From assembly GCA_000721275.1 (NCBI GenBank), contig JOFO01000042.1, forward strand, positions 1 to 52,933: 52,933 nucleotides of DNA. The letters are read 5' to 3'. Under the pieces are notes generated by a model, which saw nothing but the letters and a program-made list of their open reading frames with translations, searched no databases and was not told the origin of the DNA. This document shows positions 8,784-17,900 of this stretch, piece by piece. Made by a program: the position numbers and the translations under genes. The stretch is from Microtetraspora glauca (GTDB lineage Bacteria > Actinomycetota > Actinomycetes > Streptomycetales > Streptomycetaceae). Positions within the stretch are counted from its first letter, which is position 1. Each line of letters opens with the position of its first letter.

Positions 8784-9821
8784 ATGACCATCGGGTCACC
8801 CACCGGGACGAGCGCCGGAGAGCCGCAGCCGACCCTGCTGATCGACCTGGCGACGGGGTTGTGGAAGGCCCAGACGCTGACCGCCGCGATCGAGACCGGG
8901 CTCTTCGGGGCCCTGGCCGGCGGTCCCGCCGACGCGCCCGCCGTCGCCGCCCGGCTCGGTCTGGCCGACCGGCCGGCCGAGGTCCTGCTGACCGCGTGCG
9001 CCGCGCTCGGACTCCTGGAGGCGCGGGACGGGCGCTACGCCAACGCTCCGGTCGCCGACCGGTACCTGGTGCCGGGACGCCCCGACTACTTCGGCGACTA
9101 CGTGCGGATGGTGACCCGGTACACCACCCCCGGCTGGCTGCGCGCGACCGACGCCGTCCGCACCGACGCGCCCACCAAGCCGGTGCCCGACCCGGACCGC
9201 AACATGTTCGAGGAGGGCAACCGGCCGGAGTCCTTCTGGGGCGGGCTCTTCGCCTTCTCCACCCTGACCGCCCGCCGGATGGCGGACGCGCTGGACCTCT
9301 CCGGCGTCCGCCGGATCATGGACGTCGGCGGCGGCTCGGGAGCCACCCTGATCGAACTGTGCCGCCGCCACCCGCACCTGAGCGGCACCGTCGTCGACCT
9401 GCCGCACGTGTGCGCCCTGGCGCGGGAGCGCATCGCCGAGGCGGGGATGACCGGCCGCATCGACACGGTGGCGGCGGACTTCTTCGCCGATCCGCTGCCG
9501 TCCGGGCACGACGCCGTGCTGCTGTCGATGATCCTGCACGACTGGGACGAGAACCAGAACCGGAAGATCCTCGCGTCCTGTCTGGACGCGCTGCCCTCCG
9601 GCGGCACCGTCCTCATCAGCGAACTGCTGGTGGACGACGACAAGTCCGGCCCGGTGGACGCGGCGCTGATGAGCATGAACATGCTGGTCGGCACCTGGGG
9701 GCGGAACTACACGGCCGCCGAGTACGCCGGCTGGCTGCGCGACGCCGGCTGCGACCGGGTCGGCACCGTCCGGTTCGACTCCCCCGGCGCCAACGGCGTG
9801 GTGAAGGGGGAGAAGGCGTGA
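8784..9821 (+). CDS. SAM-dependent O-methyltransferase (dimerisation + Methyltransf_2 type)
   Basis: This 345-aa enzyme has an N-terminal winged-helix dimerisation domain (about 15-100) and a Rossmann SAM domain. Motif I is MDVGGGSGATL, followed by VVDLPHV and the LHDWDE loop typical of the hydroxyneurosporene/O-demethylpuromycin methyltransferase family. It probably methylates a hydroxyl, possibly one made by the P450 directly upstream. GAGGAG at the end of the P450 gene is its RBS. Its TGA overlaps the GTG of the next thioesterase gene. Substrate unknown. Confidence 0.9.
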   Translation: MTIGSPTGTSAGEPQPTLLIDLATGLWKAQTLTAAIETGLFGALAGGPADAPAVAARLGLADRPAEVLLTACAALGLLEARDGRYANAPVADRYLVPGRPDYFGDYVRMVTRYTTPGWLRATDAVRTDAPTKPVPDPDRNMFEEGNRPESFWGGLFAFSTLTARRMADALDLSGVRRIMDVGGGSGATLIELCRRHPHLSGTVVDLPHVCALARERIAEAGMTGRIDTVAADFFADPLPSGHDAVLLSMILHDWDENQNRKILASCLDALPSGGTVLISELLVDDDKSGPVDAALMSMNMLVGTWGRNYTAAEYAGWLRDAGCDRVGTVRFDSPGANGVVKGEKA

Positions 9822-10573
9822 GGGAGGCCCGGCAGAGGCGCTGGTTCCTGCGCCCCCCGTCCGACGAGGCCCGGATGCTGCTGCTGTGCATGCCGTACTC
9901 GGGGTGCGGCGCCTCCATGTTCCGCGCCTGGCCCGCCTCCGTCGGCGACGCGGAGGTGGTCCCGCTGCAGCTGCCGTGGCGGGAGAACCGGATGCGCGAA
10001 CCGCACTTCGGCACCTACGCGGAGCTGGCCGCGGCGCTGCTGGACGACGTCGGGGAGCTGCTGACCGCCCGCCCGTACGCGCTGTTCGGCCACTGCGGGG
10101 GCGCCCTGCCCGCCTTCGAGACGGTCCTCGGGATCGCCGAGCGCGGCCTGCCGGCGCCGGTGCGGTACTTCGCGTCGAGCCAGGTCGCCCCGCAGGACGG
10201 CCCCTGGGGCCGGTTCCTCGGTCTGGACGACCAGGGGCTGCGGGACGAGATCACCGGACTGCTGACCGCGATGGGGGCGGCGGCGTCCGCCGCCGAGCTG
10301 GTCGACCTGTTCATCGACGTGATGCAGGCCGATCTGGACGCCAACCGGACGTACTTCCGCCCCGCCGGCACCGCGCCCTGCCCGATCACGGCGCTGGGCT
10401 GGGACGGCGACGTCGAGGTGCCGCACCACCTCATGGGCGGCTGGTCGGCCTGGGCGCCCACCGAGAAGGTGGTCCTGCCCGGCACCCACTACAGCTTCCT
10501 GGACGCGCCGCCGGAGCTGGTCCGCACCCTGGCGGACCGGCTCACGCTGGACTCCCTCCCCGCGCGGCGCTGA
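9818..10573 (+). CDS. Type II thioesterase, GHCGG (Cys nucleophile)
   Basis: This 251-aa alpha/beta hydrolase of the type II thioesterase family would clear stalled acyl groups from carrier domains or help release. The nucleophile elbow reads FGHCGGALPAFE, with Cys instead of the normal Ser of GHSxG. The C-terminal His lies in PGTHYSFLD. GTG 9818 was chosen because it overlaps the methyltransferase stop (GTGA) and gives the usual length; upstream in-frame codons lie inside that gene. It is followed by a 220-bp spacer with repeated CCCGCGG. A second Cys thioesterase lies at 14099. Confidence 0.88.
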   Translation: MREARQRRWFLRPPSDEARMLLLCMPYSGCGASMFRAWPASVGDAEVVPLQLPWRENRMREPHFGTYAELAAALLDDVGELLTARPYALFGHCGGALPAFETVLGIAERGLPAPVRYFASSQVAPQDGPWGRFLGLDDQGLRDEITGLLTAMGAAASAAELVDLFIDVMQADLDANRTYFRPAGTAPCPITALGWDGDVEVPHHLMGGWSAWAPTEKVVLPGTHYSFLDAPPELVRTLADRLTLDSLPARR

Positions 10574-10592
10574 CCCGCCCTCCCTGCGGCCA

Positions 10593-10699
10593 CCCGCGGT
10601 CCGACGCCACGGCCCGCGGGGGCCCGGGCGTGCCCGCGGGCGGTGACGTGGGCCCGCGGCGTGCCCGCGGAGAGCGGCGGACACTGCGCGCACCCGCGG
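10593..10699. promoter_or_regulatory. CCCGCGG heptamers at 20-bp intervals before the C-A-T gene
   Basis: CCCGCGG begins at 10593, 10613, 10633 and 10653, exactly 20 bp apart, then at 10664 and 10693 (which is 10653+40). Downstream lies a possible promoter, TTGCGC (about 10713) with TGTTAGGTAT (about 10733). Heptamers repeated on one DNA face recall SARP-type activator sites, but those usually have 22-bp spacing, so the binding protein is unknown. Confidence 0.5.
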
Positions 10700-10793
10700 G
10701 ATTCACCGTATTGCGCTGACTCTTGTGTTGCCTGTTAGGTATGTCTCTGCATCGCCTGTCGTGTTTTTGCTGACTGACTTGGAGGACAGTGGC

Positions 10794-13700
10794 ATGAGTC
10801 AACAGAGCGAGTTGCTTCGTCGACTGCGCCGGCTCCCGGGAGACCGACGGGACGCGCTGCTGGCTCAGCTGGAGGGCGTGTCCGCCGGCGTCCGCTCCGC
10901 CGCTCTGTCGTACCGGCAGGAACAGCTCTGGCTGTTCGACCGGCTCGCCCCCAGCACCCTGGCCTACGGACTCGGTTTCGCCTTCCCGGTCGAGGGCCCG
11001 CTCGACCCGGAGGCGCTGCGCGCGGCCCTGACCGATCTGCTCCGGCGGCACACCGTGCTCCGCTCGGTCTTCCCGGACGAGGACACCGAGGGCGTCCAGC
11101 GGGTGCAGCCGGTGCCCGAGGTGCGACTGGACGTCGAGGACGTCCCCGAGGAGCGGCTGCGCCCGCGCGCCGACGAGGTGGTGCGCGGCGAGCTGCGCCG
11201 CGGGATGGACCTCAACTCCGGCCCGCTGGTGCGCTTCCGGCTGCTGCGGGCCGCCCCCGAGCGCCACCTGCTGGTGCTGACCGGCCACTCCCTCGTCATG
11301 GACCCCCGGTCGGCGGAGGTGCTCCAGCGCGACCTGGCGCACGCCTACCGCGCCCGGGCCGCGGGCCGGGCGCCGGAATGGGACCGGGAGGCCGTGGACT
11401 TCGGGCGGTACGCGAGCTGGCAGCGCGACTGGTGCGAGCGGGACGAGGCCCGGGACGCCGCCGAGTACTGGCGCGGCGCCCTGGCCGGCTGGGAGGCCAC
11501 CGAGCTGCCCGCCGACCTCCCCCGGCCGCGGCTGATCGACCTGACCAGCGACCTGGTCCGGGTGCCGCTGCCCGCCGCGCTGTCCGCCGCGGTGGACGAC
11601 CTGTCGAAGGGCGACACGGAACGGCGGGACGTGCTGCTGGCCGCGTTCCTCGTGGTGCTCGCCCGGCACACCGCGCGCGGCGACCTCACCGTCGGGCTGC
11701 CGTGCGACGTCCCGGGTCCGCACGACGCCGGCCTGCTGGTCGGCGACATCGGGAACCTGCTGCCGCTGCGCGTCGAGCTCGACGAGGCGGACAGCTTCGC
11801 CGCCGTGGTGGCCCGGGTGCGCGACGCCCGCCGCGACGGCCTGCGGCACTCCGCCCTGCCGTTCAAGCTCATCCTGGACGCGCTCGGCGTGGAACCGGAC
11901 GCCGGCCGGCTGCCGCTGGTCCAGATCGGCTTCACCACCACCGGCGAGGCCCCCGGGCCGGTCGTCGCCGACGGCGTCGGGATCGGCTGCGAGCGCGTCG
12001 ACTCCGGGGCCGGGACCTTCGAGCTCACGCTGGAGGTCCACGACGGCGAACAGCCCGCCGTGGCCGTGCGCTTCGCCACCGCGCTGTACCGGCGGGCCAC
12101 CGCCGCCCGGCTCCTCGACCGCTTCGTCCAGACCCTCGGCGCGCTCTGCGAGCGGCCCGAACGGCCCTTCGGGGACGCCCCGCTGGGCACCGCGGAGGAG
12201 CGCGCCACCGTGCGCGACCGGTGGAACGACCCCATCGGCGAGCCGCTGGAGACGCCGCTCCACGAGCTGTTCGCCCGGGTCGCCGCCGCGGCCCCGGACC
12301 GCACCGCGCTGGTCTGGCGGGACGGCACGCTGACGTACGGCGGGCTCGACGCCTGGTCCGCCCGGATCGCGGAGCGGCTGACCGCCGCCGGGGTCGCGGT
12401 CGGCGACCTCGTGCCGGTGGTGATGGAGCGCGGCCCGGCGCTGCTCGCGTCCGTGCTGGGCGTGCTGCGCGCCGGCGGCGCCTACGTCCCGGTCGACGCC
12501 GCCCAGCCCGACGAGCGGCTGGCGGTGATCCTGGAGGACACCGCAGCCCGGACCGTGGTGGTCTCGCCCGGCACGGCGGACCGGGTGCCGGAGTCCCTGC
12601 GGCTGCTCGTCGGCCCCGGCCCGCAGGACGGTCCCCCGGCCGGCGCCGGCGCCGCCCCGCCCGCCGTCCCGGCCGCCTCCGCGGCGTACGTGATCTACAC
12701 CTCCGGCTCCACCGGACGGCCCAAGGGCGTGGTCGTCGAGCACCGCAACGCCGCCAACTTCACCCGCACCGTCCGGGAGATGTTCGGCCTCACCCCCGAC
12801 GACCGGGTCCTGCACTTCGCGTCGCCGGGCTTCGACGTGTCGGTGTTCGAGATCTTCGGGACGCTGCTCAGCGGCGCGGTGCTGTACGTGATGGACGAGG
12901 ACCAGCGGCGCTCCGTGGACGCCCTCGACGCGGTCCTGCGGGAGCAGCGGATCACCGTCATCGACCTGCCCCCGGCGATCATGGAACTGCTCTCCCCGGA
13001 CCGGTACCCGGATCTGCGGGTGGCGTTCGTGGGCGGCGAGGCGTTCACCGGCGAGCTGACCACCCGGTGGGCCCGCGGCCGGGCGTTCTGGAACGGCTAC
13101 GGCCCCACGGAGACCACGGTGACCGTGGTCGCCAAGCGGTGCGAGGGCGAGTGGACCGCCTCCCCGCCGATCGGCCGCGCCATGGCCAACCACCGCGCCT
13201 ACGTGGTGGACGGCGCCGGGTCCGGGATCCTGCCGCCCGGCGCGATCGGCGAACTGGCCGTCGCCGGGCTGGGGGTGGCCCGCGGCTACCTGGGCCGGCC
13301 GGACCTGACCGCCGACCGGTTCCGGCCCGATCCGGACGGCCCGCCCGGATCCCGCCGCTACCTCACCGGCGACCTCGCCTATTGGGACGACTCCGGGGAC
13401 CTCTGCTTCGTCGGCCGGGCCGACCGGCAGGTCAAGGTGCGCGGCGTGCGGATCGAACTGGGCGAGGTGGAGGCCGCGCTGCAGGCCGTGGACGGCGTCG
13501 CCCAGGCGGTGGCGGAGGTGGCGACCGACCCGCGCACCGGCGCCCTGCTAATGGCGTACGTGGTCCCCGAGCACCCCGGCGAGCTGCAGCTGGACACGGT
13601 CCGCTCGGCGGTGGCCGGGCGGCTGCCGGCCGCGATGGTGCCGTCCGTGCTGGTGCCGCTGGACGCGGTGCCGCTCACCCCCAGCGGCAAGATCGACCGG

Positions 13701-14102
13701 CGGCGGCTGCCCGCCGTGGAGTTCGCCGCGGTCGACGAGCTCTCGGAGGCCGACGAGGAGAACAGCACGCCCACCGAACGCACCATGCGCAGCGAGGTGT
13801 TCGCGCCGCTGCTCGGCGCCCGGATCGGCAACCACGTGAACTTCTTCGCGGCGGGCGGCACCAGCCTCCAGGCGATCCAGCTGTCCTCCCGGGTGAACGC
13901 GGTGTTCGGGGTGGCGCTGCCGATCGCCGACTTCTTCTCCGACCCGACCGTGGCCGGCCTGTCCGCCCTCGTGGACGCGGCCCGCGCCGGCGAGGCGTCG
14001 CAGCGGGACGCGCTGGCGGAGGCGCTCGCCCTGGTGGAGGGCAGCAGCGACGACGAGATCGCCGAACTGGCGGCGGGGCTCGACGAGAAGGGCGCGCGGT
14101 GA
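10794..14102 (+). CDS. NRPS module C-A-T
   Basis: The 1102-aa protein carries a condensation domain (about 35-440), an adenylation domain (about 470-975) and a carrier (about 990-1065, NFFAAGGTSLQ, Ser near 1022). The C active-site motif reads GHSLVMDP near residue 164. Aligned to HHxxxDG, the second, catalytic His is Ser and Gly is Pro, so classical condensation may be impaired. The A domain looks intact: YTSGSTGRPKG, FDVSVFEIFG, NGYGPTETT, YLTGDLAYW, GRADRQVKVRGVRIE and PSGKIDRRRL. By eye the pocket is D235, V236, F239, D278, F299, G301, G322, V330, T331; Asp235 fits an alpha-amino acid, and I cannot name it. ATG 10794 follows GGAGGA. The stop overlaps the next thioesterase. Confidence 0.92.
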   Translation: MSQQSELLRRLRRLPGDRRDALLAQLEGVSAGVRSAALSYRQEQLWLFDRLAPSTLAYGLGFAFPVEGPLDPEALRAALTDLLRRHTVLRSVFPDEDTEGVQRVQPVPEVRLDVEDVPEERLRPRADEVVRGELRRGMDLNSGPLVRFRLLRAAPERHLLVLTGHSLVMDPRSAEVLQRDLAHAYRARAAGRAPEWDREAVDFGRYASWQRDWCERDEARDAAEYWRGALAGWEATELPADLPRPRLIDLTSDLVRVPLPAALSAAVDDLSKGDTERRDVLLAAFLVVLARHTARGDLTVGLPCDVPGPHDAGLLVGDIGNLLPLRVELDEADSFAAVVARVRDARRDGLRHSALPFKLILDALGVEPDAGRLPLVQIGFTTTGEAPGPVVADGVGIGCERVDSGAGTFELTLEVHDGEQPAVAVRFATALYRRATAARLLDRFVQTLGALCERPERPFGDAPLGTAEERATVRDRWNDPIGEPLETPLHELFARVAAAAPDRTALVWRDGTLTYGGLDAWSARIAERLTAAGVAVGDLVPVVMERGPALLASVLGVLRAGGAYVPVDAAQPDERLAVILEDTAARTVVVSPGTADRVPESLRLLVGPGPQDGPPAGAGAAPPAVPAASAAYVIYTSGSTGRPKGVVVEHRNAANFTRTVREMFGLTPDDRVLHFASPGFDVSVFEIFGTLLSGAVLYVMDEDQRRSVDALDAVLREQRITVIDLPPAIMELLSPDRYPDLRVAFVGGEAFTGELTTRWARGRAFWNGYGPTETTVTVVAKRCEGEWTASPPIGRAMANHRAYVVDGAGSGILPPGAIGELAVAGLGVARGYLGRPDLTADRFRPDPDGPPGSRRYLTGDLAYWDDSGDLCFVGRADRQVKVRGVRIELGEVEAALQAVDGVAQAVAEVATDPRTGALLMAYVVPEHPGELQLDTVRSAVAGRLPAAMVPSVLVPLDAVPLTPSGKIDRRRLPAVEFAAVDELSEADEENSTPTERTMRSEVFAPLLGARIGNHVNFFAAGGTSLQAIQLSSRVNAVFGVALPIADFFSDPTVAGLSALVDAARAGEASQRDALAEALALVEGSSDDEIAELAAGLDEKGAR

Positions 14103-14977
14103 GCGGGGGCGGCACCGCGCCGGCGCCCGTGGACGCCGGTCCGGTGACCTTCGCCGTGGACTCGCCCTGGGTGCGCCGGGTGCCCCGGAAGGACGCCCGG
14201 GTACGCCTGGTGTGCCTGCCGTTCGCCGGGGGCGGCGCGTCCGTGTACCAGCGGATGGCGGCCCTGATGCCGCCGTGGGTGGAGACCCTGGCGGTGCAGC
14301 TGCCCGGGCGCGAGGACCGGTCCCGGGAGGACCCGCCGGGCCGCGTCGACGCGCTGGTCGCGGCCTGCTCGATCGCCCTGCGGCCGTACACGGCGCTGCC
14401 GTACGTGCTGTACGGGCACTGCGCGGGAGCCCTGCTGGCCTACGAGGTCGCGCACGAGATGGGACGCCGGTTCGGCACCTGGCCGCTGCGGCTGATCGTC
14501 GGCGAGCAGCCGGCCCCGCAGGCGCCGCCGCCGGAACGGCCGCTGCACCGGCTGCCGGACGAGGAGCTGCTGGCCACCGTCCGGGAGCGCGGCGGGCTGC
14601 CGGACGCGGTGGCCCGGAACAGGCAACTGCTCGATTTCCTGCTGCCGTTGCTGCGGAACGACTTCGCGCTCTGGGAGAACTACCGGTACCGGCCGCGTCC
14701 GCCGCTGCCGATGCCGGTCACCACGGTCCGCGGCCGGACCGGCTCCGTGGACGAGCGGGCCCTCGCGGGCTGGGCCGACCGGACCTCGGCGGGCCGCACC
14801 GCGCTGACCGTCGAGGGCGGCCACTACTTCGTCGTGGGGCTGACCCCGGAGGCCGCCGGTGCGATCGCCGGCCGGCTGCCCGCCCCGGAGGAGGCCGGCG
14901 CCCCCGCCGGCCGGCCCGTACCGCCCGCCGGCCCCGCCGGTCCGTCGACCGCCTCGGACGGAAGGACATCCGCGTGA
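14099..14977 (+). CDS. Type II thioesterase, GHCAG (Cys nucleophile)
   Basis: This 292-aa alpha/beta hydrolase starts at GTG 14099 inside the C-A-T stop (GTGA) and ends inside the A-KR-T start, so all three are translationally coupled. The elbow YGHCAGALLAYE has Cys where Ser is usual, VGEQPAPQAPPP follows, and the catalytic His is in EGGHYFVVG. LPFAGGGASVYQRM near the N-terminus is the usual TEII oxyanion region. It has a Pro/Ala-rich C-terminal extension of about 30 residues. Likely role: editing or release for the NRPS; two TEIIs in one locus suggests they differ in carrier or acyl preference. Confidence 0.9.
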   Translation: MSGGGTAPAPVDAGPVTFAVDSPWVRRVPRKDARVRLVCLPFAGGGASVYQRMAALMPPWVETLAVQLPGREDRSREDPPGRVDALVAACSIALRPYTALPYVLYGHCAGALLAYEVAHEMGRRFGTWPLRLIVGEQPAPQAPPPERPLHRLPDEELLATVRERGGLPDAVARNRQLLDFLLPLLRNDFALWENYRYRPRPPLPMPVTTVRGRTGSVDERALAGWADRTSAGRTALTVEGGHYFVVGLTPEAAGAIAGRLPAPEEAGAPAGRPVPPAGPAGPSTASDGRTSA

Positions 14978-17900
14978 CCGCCGCCGCTTCCTCTCCCCTC
15001 TCCGCCCCGAGGATGTCCCTGGACGACGTCGCCGCGCTCGCGGCCGGGGTCCGGGGCGTCCGGGAGGCCGCCGCCGTGCACGACCGCCGGCTGCGCGCGA
15101 CCGGTGCCGGCCGGCCGTCCGGCCCCGCCGGCGCCGTGCCGGCCGGCACCGACGTGCCCGCCGACCGGCCGGCGCTCGTCCGCGGCCCGGAACCGGTCCT
15201 GCCGCCGGACGCGGTGGCCACGCTGCCCGAGGCACTGGCCCGGGCCGCGCGGGTGGCCCCCGACCGCGGCACCACCTACGTGCTGCCGGACGGCGGTACC
15301 GACCGGCAGACCTATGCCGAGCTGTACGAGGACGCCCGCCGCGTGCTGGGCGGTCTGCGGCGGCACGGCCTCGCCCCGGGCGACACGGTGCTGCTGCAGT
15401 GCGCCGACAGCCGCGCCTTCGTCACCACCTGGTGGGCGTGCGTCCTGGGCGGGTTCCTGCCCACGCCGGTGGCCCCCGCCCCCGAGTACGCCACGGACAA
15501 CGCCGCCGTGCGGAAGCTCGCCGCCGCCTGGGACCTGCTCGGACGGCCGCCGGTCGTCGCCGATCCCGGGCTGTTCGACGGGGTGCGGTCCCTGGCGGAC
15601 CGGCTGCCCGGCGGCGAGGACCTGCGGGTGCTGGCCGCCGACGCCCTGGCCGATCCGGAGCCCGCGGAGTGGACGGTCCCCGACCCGGACGCGCTGATCG
15701 TCAACCTGCTCACCTCCGGCAGCACCGGCACGCCCAAGTGCGTGCAGCACCGCCACCGCACGATCGTCGCGCGGACCTACGCGGCGATCGCCGCGAACGG
15801 GTTCACCGCGCACGAGGTCTCGCTCAACTGGATGCCGCTGGACCACGTCGGCGGCATGATCATGTTCAACCTCCGGGACGTGTTCCTGGCCTGCGAGCAC
15901 GTCAACCTGCGCACGGAGTCGGTGATCCGCCGGCCGCTGCTGTGGCTGGACTGCCTGGACCGGTTCCGGGCCACCAGCACCTGGGCGCCCAACTTCGCGT
16001 TCTCGCTGGTGTGCCGGCACGCGGAGGAGATCGCCGCCGGCTCCTGGGACCTGAGCCGGCTGACGAACATCTGCAACGCCGGCGAGGCCGTGGTGGCCCG
16101 GACCGCCCGCCGCTTCGTGGAACTGCTCGCCCCGCACGCGCTGCCGGCCGACGCGATGGTCCCCTGCTGGGGCATGTCGGAGACGTCGTCGGGAGTGACG
16201 TACACGCGCATGCACCGCGACGACCCCGCGGCCGGCACCGTCTCGCTGGAGCCCGGCTCGCTGGACGGCGCGCTGCGCGAGCTGCCGGCGGGCACGCCGG
16301 GCGCGGTGGTCGTGACGGAGGTCGGCGCGCCGGTGCCGGGGGTGGCGCTGCGGATCACGGGCCCGGACGGGGAGGTGCTTCCCGAGGGCCGGGTCGGCCG
16401 TCTGCACGTGTCGGGTGACACGGTGATGAACGGCTACGCCCGCAACGAGCGCGCCAACCGGGAGAGTTTCACCGGCGACGGCTGGTTCGACACCGGCGAC
16501 CTGGGGTTCCTGCGCGCGGGCCGGCTGTTCCTCACCGGCCGGCGGACGAACATGGTGATCGTCAACGGGGCGAACTTCCCGGCGCACGAGATCGAGGCGG
16601 TGGTCGAGCAGGTCCCCGGGGTGCGGCCGGCGTGCTCCGCGGTGGCGGGCGTGCCCGACGAGGAGACCGGCACGGACGCCCTGGTGGTCTTCTTCGTGCC
16701 GGACGGCGACGACGTGCCGGCCCTGGTGGACGCCATCCGCTCGGCCCTCGCCCGCGACCTGGCCCTGCGTCCCGCGTATCTCGTGCCGGTGACGGCCGCC
16801 GAGTTCCCCCGGCAGCCCGGCGGGAAGGTGCAGCGCGAGCGGCTGCTCGAAGGCTGGCGCGAGGGGCGTTTCGACGACCGCTGCTACGGCGGCGAGGCGG
16901 GCGGCGCGGACGCGGACGCCGCGGCCGGCGACGAGGGCGTCGGGGTCCCGGCGCTGGCGGTCGTCTGGGAGGCGGCCGGAGCGCCGCTGGGGCAGCGGCC
17001 GCCCGGTCCGCTGGTCGCGTGTGTCGCCGGCGGGGACGCCGCGGGCTGGCTCGACGGGGTGGCCGACGCCCGCGTGCCGGCCGGCACGGACCCCGGGGAG
17101 CTCGCGAAGGCGCTGGAGCGGGCCTTCGACGGTCTCGGGGAGCCCGCCGCCGGCGGATCCGGGGAGGGCCCGGTGCCGCAGGTGCTGTTCGTGGCCGCCG
17201 GGGACCCCGCCGAGGCGCCGGCCGACGGGGACGGCGCCGTCCCGGCGCAGTTCCTGGCCGTGGCCGCCGCCCTGGCGCGGGTGCGCCCCGGCGCCGAGCT
17301 CACCGTGCTGACCCGGGGCGCCGCTACGACGGCACCCGGCGAGCGCGTGGTGCCGGGCCGGGCGGCGCTGACCGCGCTGGTGCGGACCGCGCGTTCCGAG
17401 CGGCTGCTCGCCCGCACGGCGATGGTCGACGCACCGGCGGACGCCGGCCCGGCCGGACTCGCCGGGCTCGCGGCCGTGCGGCATCCGGAGGACGTGGTCG
17501 CCGTCCGCGCCGGCGGACCGCTGCGGCAGCGGCTGCGGACGGTGCCGCTGCCGGACGCCTTCGACGTCGCCGCGGACCTGCTGCCGCCGGGCGGCACCTG
17601 TCTGATCACCGGCGGTCTCGGGGGCCTGGGGCGGACGGTGGCGGAGCACCTGGCGGTCGCGCAGGGGGCCCGGCTGCTGATCGTGGGCCGGACCCCGGAG
17701 GAGCGGCTGGATCCCGGGGCCCGGGAGGCCCTGGAGATCCTGTCCTCGGTGGGCGAGGTCCGCTACCGGGCCGTGGACGCCGCCGACGCGGAGGCGCTGG
17801 CCGGTGCGGTGGCCGAGGCGGAGGCGGCCTGGGGCCGGGGGCTCGACCTGGTGCTGCACCTCGCGGGCGCGGCGGTCGCGGAGCAGTGGGAGTCGCTGTC

